Positions 1 to 6,148 of a stretch of DNA of 6,833 nucleotides are shown in pieces. A program made the position numbers and the translations under genes. The stretch is taken from NCBI GenBank assembly GCA_019307665.1, contig JAFDJC010000175.1, forward strand, positions 1 to 6,833, in the 5' to 3' direction. The notes under the pieces were generated by a model, which was not told the origin of the DNA, made no database searches, and saw only the letters and a list, made by a program, of their open reading frames with translations. Each line of letters opens with the position of its first letter. Within the stretch, counting starts at the first letter, position 1. This DNA comes from Deltaproteobacteria bacterium. Its GTDB lineage: Bacteria; Desulfobacterota; Desulfobacteria; Desulfobacterales; SURF-7.

Positions 1-546
1 TCGCTGATCAAGATATTTTCAGCAGGCGATAAGGGATTTTCGGATCTTGCCGAGGTGTCACTATATTACGAAGAATCGATTGTCATTATTCATGAACCGG
101 TTGATAAACATTATCTGATCATCTTTTGTGATACTGAATCAAAGCTTAATCGATTAAAAAGGCCGATCAACCAGATAAAGGATGATTTAAAGCAGGCGAT
201 CGAAAACCGACCGGAAAACAAAAAAGTTAAGCCTGTACCAGTGGTTAAGACTTCAAGAGTAAACTCGGGCAATACCGGACTTCAAGCTGAAAGATTGCTG
301 AATTCAAGTCCCATGTCTAAATCACTTCAAGCCATGCGGGTATCTCTGGCAAAGGTAATGGGACCTGTGGCAAAAATCATTTTTATTGATGCCTTGAACA
401 ATTGGATGGAGATTGATCAACCTTCTTTTGCTTCCATTCCCAGCCTTATCGATATTCTCGGTAATGAAATAAATGACACTGCAAAATTCAAAGATTATCG
501 GGGAGGCATACTCCCATATATAGAAAAACAAACCATTAAGAGGTGA
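1..546 (+). CDS. Partial CDS (5' end outside window): Roadblock/LC7-like tail plus C-terminal helical module
   Basis: The frame is open from base 1 and ends at TGA 544-546, giving 181 visible residues. The GTG at 55 has no clear ribosome binding site and lies inside the conserved stretch, so the true start is probably upstream of the window. Residues 1-70 look like the C-terminal half of a Roadblock/LC7 fold: a strand (YYEESIVIIHEPV), a second strand (KHYLIIFCD), then a charged helix (LNRLKRPINQIKDDL). Residues 70-105 are a Lys/Pro/Ser-rich linker. Residues 106-166 are predicted helical and contain a GPVAKIIFIDAL segment (121-132); I recall similar GP-A modules at the C-termini of bacterial signalling proteins, but cannot name the family with certainty. 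There is no signal peptide or membrane segment in the visible part. Roadblock proteins usually regulate small GTPases or act as scaffolds, so a cytoplasmic regulatory role is possible. The Roadblock assignment is tentative and the function is unknown. It converges on dapB, 76 bases away. Confidence 0.6.
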   Translation, partial: SLIKIFSAGDKGFSDLAEVSLYYEESIVIIHEPVDKHYLIIFCDTESKLNRLKRPINQIKDDLKQAIENRPENKKVKPVPVVKTSRVNSGNTGLQAERLLNSSPMSKSLQAMRVSLAKVMGPVAKIIFIDALNNWMEIDQPSFASIPSLIDILGNEINDTAKFKDYRGGILPYIEKQTIKR

Positions 547-584
547 CATTCGGCAGGCTATTTCTTTAAGGAAAGATCAGCAAT

Positions 585-602
585 AGTGATACACCGATCA
601 CT
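585..602. repeat. Short inverted repeat between convergent genes (weak terminator candidate)
   Basis: A perfect 6-bp inverted repeat (AGTGAT, 6-base loop, ATCACT) lies in the 76-base gap between the convergent stops at 546 and 623. A bidirectional terminator would be expected here. However, the stem is short and AT-balanced, and no T-run follows on either strand, so this is not a convincing intrinsic terminator. I see no other structure in the gap. Confidence 0.2.
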
Positions 603-622
603 CTTGACGGTCTTGAAAAAAG

Positions 623-1450
623 TCAGAGATCTCCCTTCAAAACATCCATCATTGTAAAAACCTTTCCTGTGACTTTTTTATTAGCTTGTTCGTGCATATA
701 TAAAACCGCATCAAGAGTGCCGTCGGAATAAATATCCCGACCGTTAATATTGTGAGAAAAAGTGAATAACGCTGTCTTGTCTTTAGATGTCAATGTGTAT
801 GTGTGCCAGCCGTGACCTTTGAGGTGTTCTTCAGGTATGCCCCAATCATTTTTTTGCTTTTCGGGATCTCTTTCCTTGATGATGTCGTCGCTGGTGAAGG
901 GTATGCCGAGCCGGTTAAAATATGAAACCATTGCCTTTGCCGTTCCACTGGTGTCAGCCTTGCCTTTCTGGTGGCTTTCTTTTAACTCAAGGGAGTAGCC
1001 TTTGAAAAGGTCGGGAAACGTTTCCGCAGCATATGCCATCATTGCTTGAAAACCGACAATCTGCTTGGCCATATTGGGCGCAATAACAGCTGATATCGAT
1101 GAGCTGTTCACTGTTTCAAAGAGTTGTTTTCTGTCACCACCCGTTGTTCCCATGACAAAAGGAAGGCCTTGTCTGCAGTAAAACTCCGCATTTTCGTTTA
1201 CAGCCGAAGGGTGCGTATAATCTACTGTAATGAAACGGCCATGGGCTTTTTTTATATCTTCTGTCGCAGCGTCCCGGATGTCGGGGCGGATGAGCCGGAT
1301 ATCCACTGTTTCAAGGCGATAAGTCTCTTTTGTAATCTCTTGGCCAGTCAAAGAATAGGGCAGCAGTTCAAACCTGCCATCCGATATTGTATGAGCCGCT
1401 ATTACTGTGGCGACGTTTCCGGGCATGCCGTTTATCATTACTTTTATCAT
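623..1450 (-). CDS. dapB: 4-hydroxy-tetrahydrodipicolinate reductase, plant-type
   Basis: The product reduces 4-hydroxy-tetrahydrodipicolinate to tetrahydrodipicolinate with NAD(P)H in the cytoplasm, in the pathway to meso-diaminopimelate and lysine. It is full length at 275 residues. An N-terminal Rossmann domain carries the dinucleotide loop NGMPGNVA (residues 7-14). The nicotinamide-side motif FVMGTTGGDR is at 98-107. The catalytic motif ESHQKGKADTSGTAKA is at 158-173; H160 and K164 align with the E. coli catalytic pair H159/K163, and TSGTA binds substrate. The C-terminal stretch NINGRDIYSDGTLDAVLY (234-251) is typical. PSAVNENAEFY, GTTGGDR, GYSLELKESHQ and PEEHLKGH resemble Arabidopsis DHDPR more than E. 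coli DapB, placing it in the plant-type subfamily. The ATG at 1450 is preferred over the second ATG at 1438 because AAGG precedes it by 6 bases. The third glycine of the classical GxxGxxG loop is Ala14. It follows the fusion gene on the same strand after 174 bases that hold a palindrome, so cotranscription is uncertain. Confidence 0.95.
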   Translation of the reverse strand: MIKVMINGMPGNVATVIAAHTISDGRFELLPYSLTGQEITKETYRLETVDIRLIRPDIRDAATEDIKKAHGRFITVDYTHPSAVNENAEFYCRQGLPFVMGTTGGDRKQLFETVNSSSISAVIAPNMAKQIVGFQAMMAYAAETFPDLFKGYSLELKESHQKGKADTSGTAKAMVSYFNRLGIPFTSDDIIKERDPEKQKNDWGIPEEHLKGHGWHTYTLTSKDKTALFTFSHNINGRDIYSDGTLDAVLYMHEQANKKVTGKVFTMMDVLKGDL

Positions 1451-1483
1451 TACTTACCTTTTTTTGTATTTTCTCAATAATCA

Positions 1484-1567
1484 GGTGCAAGGATATCTCA
1501 TTTATAAATATCTGAAACTCGCTTCGCTCAGACAGTCACCTATTTATAAATGAGACATCCTTACACC
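1484..1567. repeat. Long imperfect palindrome, candidate dispersed mobile repeat (MITE/REP-like)
   Basis: The arms are 1484-1510 and 1541-1567: 27 bases each with two mismatches. They can be extended by CAG/CTG (1481-side and 1570-side) across a one-base bulge. The arms centre on the self-complementary TTTATAAA. The 30-base loop (1511-1540) contains a nested TCTGA...TCAGA inverted repeat (1511-1515 with 1528-1532) around CTCGCTTCGC. In a minus-strand transcript both arm mismatches become G-U pairs, so the whole stem can still pair there. There is no U-run after the stem on the minus strand, so it is not a standard terminator for the upstream operon. On the plus strand a T5 run (1573-1577) lies 5 bases past the stem. 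The length, terminal inverted arms and intergenic position suit a non-coding dispersed element, but only one copy is visible, so mobility is inferred. Confidence 0.75.
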
Positions 1568-1624
1568 CTGTCTTTTTGAAAGCCGATTTTTTATCAATTT
1601 GAAATTAATGCATTCATACCTGAC

Positions 1625-3328
1625 TCAAAGTACATTTACAACTGATTTGAGCACGGATTTTAGTACTGATTTTAGTTCAGGCAGTTCCTGAGCGGTTGTT
1701 TTATTAAGACAGTAGCGCAACGATCGCATGGCTGCTGGAATATATTGCTCAAAAAAAGTTTTTCCTTTAACCGTACTGAGATAACCGAATGCACCGAGAA
1801 TCTGCAGGTTCCGGGTCAGCGAGCAATAAGCATATCCGTTGCAGAAGGTTTCTCTGTCGATATTCGTTACAGACGATAGCTTGTTGACAGTATAATCCAA
1901 AAGAAGTGACTGAAGTCTGAGGGGCAGGGCAACATAAGGGTCCAGGAGGAGTGAAGCAAGATCATATTGTACGGGACCTATTCTTCCGCCCTGGAAATCG
2001 ATGAAGTAAAACCGATTATCATGAAACATAATATTTCTGGACTGAAAATCACGGTGCATGAATCCGATGAGTGAATTGGAAAGTGCTTTTTCCGACAGAT
2101 AATGAAAATCGTTTTCAAGGCGATCATAAGAAATGTCGAGGTGCAGATAACCCTGTAAAAAAGCCTCGACGAAATAACGGCACTCCTTTTCAAGAATAAG
2201 GTTTTGATTATAGTCTGCTGTCTGATAAGCATAGGCGGGTCTGAAATCCACGGCACAGGAAACCGACATATGGATAAGGCTGTCAATGATATTTTTATAG
2301 GCATTCAATATATCATTTCCGTTTTTTGTATGCTTTACATAGCTTTGGAGATTAATGTTTCCAAGATCTTCGAGAAAGACAAGGCCGGAAAAGGGTTCTG
2401 CACGATATATTACGGGAACCGGTATTCCTTTAGTCGCAAGGTGACGGTTGATGGCGATGAATGAATCCACCTCTGTAACTGATGGTTGTTTTCTTATGCC
2501 GTGGTCTGCCATAACCATGGAAAAGTCTTCCGAGGTTAAGCGGAACCATTGCCGGTCGGAACCGTCCCCGGCTAAATGCGAGATGTTGACCGGATCTCCG
2601 GAATATTCGGAGAAAGCGGTTTTAAAAGCGTTCTGTACTGAAAACCGGTATGCCGCCTCCCTGTAACTTTCAGGTGTTCCGATATCCGTCCAGAGATGAT
2701 TTTTTGAAATATATGCTTTTATTTTTATATGCTCGCTGATCATATTGCTGTAAAGATCTATGCTGCTGTTGCAGGTGCTTCCAGGTATTAAGGCCGTCAA
2801 TTCGGGATCGAGTACCTGTATCCCCGTAAACGCAAGCGGAGACGAAGTCCTGTCCGGCGGGGATGAGTCACTGTGAAATCCTGTAATAAAACCATCTTCT
2901 GTTACGAAAACATTATTGAACGCTTTATGGTCATGCAGAACAAGTGTTGCGGGATGGATGTGGCTAAGGTGGAAATCATATACGGCTTTGAGGTTAATAT
3001 CCGTAATAATATCGCCGTTGATCACCATAAATGGGCTGTCCCCTAAGATGTCGGACGTATTTTTAATGGCGCCGCCTGTGCCGAGGATTTCAGGTTCAAA
3101 TCGTGTATGCACAGGAATCGGAAATTTCCGTTCTGCAATAAACGCCTCTATCTGTTGGTGAAGGTGATGGGTGTTAATGATGATTTCGCTGCATCCTGAC
3201 CTGCATAGGTGCGTTATGGTTCTTTTGAGAACAGGGCAGTCGCCAACGGGAAACAGGGGCTTTGGAACGAGTCGGGTATAAGGGAGAAGTCGGGTGCCGT
3301 AACCTGCTGCAAGAATGAGAGCTTTCAT
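1625..3328 (-). CDS. Fused sugar-1-phosphate nucleotidyltransferase (MurU-like) and sugar kinase (AmgK-like)
   Basis: The 567-residue protein has two enzyme domains. Residues 1-230 are a nucleotidyltransferase: LAAGYGTRLLPYTRLVPKPL (6-25) is the NTP-binding signature with K23, GTGGA is at 83-87, the metal-binding NGD at 104-106, FTGIQVL at 167-173 and WTDIGTPE at 213-220. Residues 240-540 are an aminoglycoside-phosphotransferase-fold kinase: the GDGSDR loop is at 254-259, the hinge FLEDLG at 318-323, the catalytic loop HRDFQSRN at 425-432 and the metal-binding DFQ at 444-446, followed by GPVQYDLASLLLDPY. These match Pseudomonas MurU and AmgK, which phosphorylate N-acetylmuramate (and GlcNAc) at C1 and convert it to a UDP-sugar in peptidoglycan recycling. 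I infer the same two steps here; the substrate is not proven. The ATG at 3328 is chosen because MKALILAAG begins the first strand, but no Shine-Dalgarno is evident. It lies 5 bases after the plsB stop, suggesting translational coupling. The C-terminus carries a three-copy LKSV repeat. Confidence 0.85.
   Translation of the reverse strand: MKALILAAGYGTRLLPYTRLVPKPLFPVGDCPVLKRTITHLCRSGCSEIIINTHHLHQQIEAFIAERKFPIPVHTRFEPEILGTGGAIKNTSDILGDSPFMVINGDIITDINLKAVYDFHLSHIHPATLVLHDHKAFNNVFVTEDGFITGFHSDSSPPDRTSSPLAFTGIQVLDPELTALIPGSTCNSSIDLYSNMISEHIKIKAYISKNHLWTDIGTPESYREAAYRFSVQNAFKTAFSEYSGDPVNISHLAGDGSDRQWFRLTSEDFSMVMADHGIRKQPSVTEVDSFIAINRHLATKGIPVPVIYRAEPFSGLVFLEDLGNINLQSYVKHTKNGNDILNAYKNIIDSLIHMSVSCAVDFRPAYAYQTADYNQNLILEKECRYFVEAFLQGYLHLDISYDRLENDFHYLSEKALSNSLIGFMHRDFQSRNIMFHDNRFYFIDFQGGRIGPVQYDLASLLLDPYVALPLRLQSLLLDYTVNKLSSVTNIDRETFCNGYAYCSLTRNLQILGAFGYLSTVKGKTFFEQYIPAAMRSLRYCLNKTTAQELPELKSVLKSVLKSVVNVL
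1640..1675. repeat. Three-copy 12-base tandem repeat at the 3' end of the fusion gene
   Basis: Three consecutive 12-base units (1640-1651, 1652-1663, 1664-1675) differ at a few positions, with a shared core close to CTGATTTTAG. Because the unit is a multiple of three, it encodes LKSV three times near the C-terminus of the nucleotidyltransferase-kinase fusion, just beyond the conserved kinase domain. It is likely a small in-frame duplication in a non-essential tail. Confidence 0.8.
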
Positions 3329-3333
3329 ATTGG

Positions 3334-5976
3334 TCAACGGTTAATAAGGGTTAAATAATGTTGAATTTTTTCTAAATAACGATTGGTTTTATCCCGATTT
3401 TCCGGCTGTCCGATTCCCGTGGAAATAAAAAATGTATCTGCATTTTTGTAGCTGATTTTTGAAAGCGCTTCAATGCGTTCGATTTCTTTGCGTTTATACA
3501 TTCGGTTTCCGATGGACTGGATTTTTTTCAGACGGTCTTTCGATTCTGTGGCGGTATTTTCCGGATATCTCTCATAAAAATTGAGTACAATCAAATACGA
3601 CTCCAGAAATGTGGTGAGAAAGCTTGAAAAGGCTTTTAGCTTTCGATAGCCGACGGATGTGATGTTATATGTGTCGGGCAGTGTTATGTGGGGTGTCAGT
3701 ATGTCGTTGTCGATAAGCGCCTTCAAGGTTTTACGGACAAAAAATCCGGCTGTTTTATCTGAATCATCAGCAAATTCCTGGCAAAATATTTCCTGTAAGA
3801 ACGCATAAGTGGAATGAAGGTCTGTTGAACAGAATTGAAATGCATCTGCTTCGAGAATGGCAAGTGATGTAAAGGCGGCCGGAATAAAGGCGTTAATTGC
3901 ATTGTTTTTATAGTATTCCAGGTTCGATTTATGACTTTCGTTAATTTTGAACATGGTTCCGGTGATATCAAGTTCTTTCTGCTTTGATGCGGCATCAATT
4001 ATTTTTCTCTGTACAAAGGCTTCCATGCTCTGTTTAAAAATAGCGCTGGGATCGGTTTGTTGAAGTGTGTCGGACAGCATGGTATCGGTTGATAACAGGT
4101 ACGTCAGGTAGGTTTCAAAGTAAGTCTCGATCAGGTCATATGAAAATCTTTTTTTAGCGCAGTTCAGAATAGCGGCGGAAACGATGCCGAAAGGTGTGAC
4201 CACTGAGACCTTGCTGATGTCGTTGATGAACTTCAGTCCCAGATCCATGCACATTGCTTTAACCTTATCCGGAGTTATGTTGTCGATATTTACATTGTTT
4301 TTATCTAGATACTCCTTAAAGGAAATCGGTTTATTAAAATTGACATATACCTTGCCATATCTCTTTTTCAGGAACCGGCCGGCCTTAATAACCTGTCCGA
4401 GACTTTCCTCCTCTTTTTGCCCCCCCTGCATTTCATCGACATAGGCTTTTTCTTCGATGACCCGGTCATATCCGATATATATCGGTGCAAAAATAATATC
4501 ATCGCAGGCGCCGTTAATAAACGAATTGAGTATAACAGACAAAAGCCCAAGCTTAGGAGTCAGGAGTTTGCCGGTTCTGCTTCTGCCGCCTTCAATGAAA
4601 AATTCGATATTAAATCCTTCTTCCAGAATTTTATGGATATACTCTGAGAACACCTTTGAGTATAAGGGGTTGCCTTTGAACGTGCGCCGGAGAAAAAATG
4701 CGCCGGCACCTCTGAAAATCGTTCCAAGCGGCCAGAATGACAAATTTTTACCTGCTGCAATGTGGGGGCAGGGCATATGATTGAGGTGGAAGATAAATGA
4801 CAGGATCAGATAGTCGAGATGGCTTTTATGGCAGGGTATCAGCACGAGGGGGCTGCGTCTCGCCATTGTTCTCAGGCGGTCCAATCCTTTGTAGTCTATA
4901 ATCATGCCGTCAAACAATGTCTTGAGGATAACTTTCAGGGCGACAACAAACAAATAAATCCAATTAAGACTATAGTTTGCGGCAATTTCTTCAAGATATG
5001 CATTAGCTTTTTTCTGTACCTGGTGAATGGGAATTCCTTTTCTCTCAGAGTAGTCCAGGATAAACTTCTGGGTTCTGTTATGCGTCAGAATGTTTTCCTT
5101 TAGCTCGACCCTTGACTTAAGAACAGGCCCCAGGATGCTGTGGCGATGGCGGTTGATGGTTGCCAGAAGGTGGCGTCTAAGTACAAAGCTTTTCTGCGCA
5201 ACGCCAATGCCTTGCATTTCCGGTTTGCTGAGGTATTGTGCGAGATTGATAGGGTCTGAGATTTCAACAAACACCTGTTTGGGATTTTTAATCAAAATCC
5301 ATAGGGTCCTAAGTCTTCCGGGATTTTCTTCGGAGCCGAAGATCATGTCGGTAAATGACGGATTTTTCTTTTCCGGGGCTTTACTGAAAAACATCAGATG
5401 CGGCACGATAAAAATCGGCGTGTCTATTGTTTGCTGGATTTCGATCAGGTATAGCAGTGGATCGGTTTTTTCTTTTACAAAACGGCGATAAAAGCTTTTT
5501 TTATCGATCAGGGACAGAAAACCGGAGGTTCCTTTTATAAATTTTTCCCTTATGTATCCGCTTTTAAAGGGGTCGGGCCGTGAGAAGTTTTTTAAAAAAA
5601 ACTTTATACTGGAAAGGCCTATCCGCACAATGCGGGTTATCGGCTGCCATGCTAATATTCTGTAGTAAAAACCAATTGTTGGGTAAGGGAGCCCCAGTTG
5701 CTTGAATCGGATATAAGAAAAAAGGAACCCAAAGTTGCTTTTGCGTTTGTTTACAAACACAATATGTCCCTCATTATCCAGCACTTTCAGCATATCTGAC
5801 TGAGCTCTGTTGATCTTGATCCGAGAGAATAGCAGTCTTAACAAAAGACCCGGCAGGAGGCCGATTTTTTCAGGTATATGACATGCGAAATGGTTATGTG
5901 TGCCATAGATAATGGAGTCAAAAAATGAGGTAATCCGGAATTTGAACTTATTGTAGGCTGATTTTATAAATTTCAA
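3334..5976 (-). CDS. plsB: Glycerol-3-phosphate 1-O-acyltransferase, PlsB type
   Basis: The enzyme acylates sn-glycerol-3-phosphate at position 1, the first step of phospholipid synthesis, at the inner membrane. It is 880 residues, against about 807 in E. coli PlsB. All four acyltransferase blocks are present: I, PCHKSHLDYL (381-390; H383 and D388 form HX4D); II, GAFFLRRTFKGN (425-436); III, FFIEGGRSRTGK (459-470); IV, FAPIYIGYD (496-504). HIAAGKNLSFWPLG (405-418) and EEIAANYS (329-336) also match E. coli. The N-terminal 370 residues correspond to the helical PlsB N-domain, with insertions, and IYLFVVALKVILKTLF (340-355) is a hydrophobic, possibly membrane-contacting helix. The C-terminal 300 residues are the helical PlsB-specific region. 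The start is TTG at 5976; no ATG or GTG lies between it and the in-frame stop at 6004-6006, and the next ATG (residue 62) would remove a region that aligns with E. coli. It is probably the first gene of an operon with the fusion gene. A C7 run at 4420-4426 (G7 in the coding strand) is slippage-prone. Confidence 0.95.
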   Translation of the reverse strand: MKFIKSAYNKFKFRITSFFDSIIYGTHNHFACHIPEKIGLLPGLLLRLLFSRIKINRAQSDMLKVLDNEGHIVFVNKRKSNFGFLFSYIRFKQLGLPYPTIGFYYRILAWQPITRIVRIGLSSIKFFLKNFSRPDPFKSGYIREKFIKGTSGFLSLIDKKSFYRRFVKEKTDPLLYLIEIQQTIDTPIFIVPHLMFFSKAPEKKNPSFTDMIFGSEENPGRLRTLWILIKNPKQVFVEISDPINLAQYLSKPEMQGIGVAQKSFVLRRHLLATINRHRHSILGPVLKSRVELKENILTHNRTQKFILDYSERKGIPIHQVQKKANAYLEEIAANYSLNWIYLFVVALKVILKTLFDGMIIDYKGLDRLRTMARRSPLVLIPCHKSHLDYLILSFIFHLNHMPCPHIAAGKNLSFWPLGTIFRGAGAFFLRRTFKGNPLYSKVFSEYIHKILEEGFNIEFFIEGGRSRTGKLLTPKLGLLSVILNSFINGACDDIIFAPIYIGYDRVIEEKAYVDEMQGGQKEEESLGQVIKAGRFLKKRYGKVYVNFNKPISFKEYLDKNNVNIDNITPDKVKAMCMDLGLKFINDISKVSVVTPFGIVSAAILNCAKKRFSYDLIETYFETYLTYLLSTDTMLSDTLQQTDPSAIFKQSMEAFVQRKIIDAASKQKELDITGTMFKINESHKSNLEYYKNNAINAFIPAAFTSLAILEADAFQFCSTDLHSTYAFLQEIFCQEFADDSDKTAGFFVRKTLKALIDNDILTPHITLPDTYNITSVGYRKLKAFSSFLTTFLESYLIVLNFYERYPENTATESKDRLKKIQSIGNRMYKRKEIERIEALSKISYKNADTFFISTGIGQPENRDKTNRYLEKIQHYLTLINR

Positions 5977-6000
5977 AATGAGTAACCCGTTTATTGTCTG

Positions 6001-6029
6001 ATGTTAATTTTTTTCATCTATCAGATCAA
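6001..6029 (-). promoter_or_regulatory. Candidate sigma-70-type promoter for plsB operon
   Basis: On the minus strand TTGATC (6029-6024) and TAACAT (6006-6001) are separated by 17 bases; each matches four of six consensus positions. Predicted initiation near 5994 leaves a leader of about 18 bases before the TTG start at 5976, consistent with that start. No strong Shine-Dalgarno is seen in the leader. This is a prediction by eye only. Confidence 0.35.
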
Positions 6030-6086
6030 AAAGGAATTTTCAATACAAACAGTTTTTCTTTAAAAACGCCTGCTTTTATTTTTAAA

Positions 6087-6117
6087 TGGACTGTGGTAAG
6101 GATTTACAAAATATAAT
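6087..6117 (+). promoter_or_regulatory. Candidate promoter for the alkylsulfatase gene
   Basis: A perfect TATAAT (-10) lies at 6112-6117. The best -35 is TGGACT at 6087-6092 (four of six matches) with a long 19-base spacer, so the promoter would be weak or activator-dependent. Predicted initiation near 6124 gives a leader of about 25 bases that includes the ribosome binding site. The rest of the 172-base divergent region (5977-6148) is AT-rich with no clear operator. Confidence 0.4.
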
Positions 6118-6134
6118 CAGCGCTATTTTATCAT

Positions 6135-6140
6135 AAGGAG
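6135..6140 (+). promoter_or_regulatory. Ribosome binding site fixing the alkylsulfatase start
   Basis: AAGGAG lies 8 bases upstream of the ATG at 6149. It is the strongest Shine-Dalgarno among the visible starts and it places initiation at the head of a lipoprotein signal peptide, which supports this start over the internal ATG at 6170. Confidence 0.75.
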
Positions 6141-6148
6141 AACCCTGA

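Noticed and set aside
1124..1480. 118-codon open frame on the + strand opposite dapB
   Set aside because: It is antisense to a well-recognised dapB, has no ribosome binding site, and its translation is rich in Cys, Tyr and Phe without any recognisable domain.
1463..1490. Possible dapB promoter (TTGCAC, 16-base spacer, TACAAA) partly inside the palindrome arm
   Set aside because: Predicted initiation near 1456 would leave the AAGG ribosome binding site outside the transcript, and the matches are weak.
1484..1577. Palindrome as an intrinsic terminator
   Set aside because: No U-run follows the stem on the minus strand, where the genes run. On the plus strand a T5 run is 5 bases away from the stem and no plus-strand gene precedes it closely.
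3335..3337. TTG start for the fusion gene, adding MTN to the N-terminus
   Set aside because: The ATG at 3328 starts exactly at the first strand of the nucleotidyltransferase fold, and neither start has a Shine-Dalgarno. The TTG overlaps the plsB stop, so it remains possible but is less likely.
5090..5491. 133-codon open frame on the + strand opposite plsB
   Set aside because: It is an antisense shadow of the PlsB N-domain, with no ribosome binding site and no recognisable protein features. The other open frames inside plsB and the fusion gene are the same kind of shadow.
6052..6067. 6-bp inverted repeat GTTTTT/AAAAAC with a 4-base loop in the divergent intergenic region
   Set aside because: It is almost entirely A-T in an AT-rich stretch and is followed by no T-run, so it is best explained by base composition.
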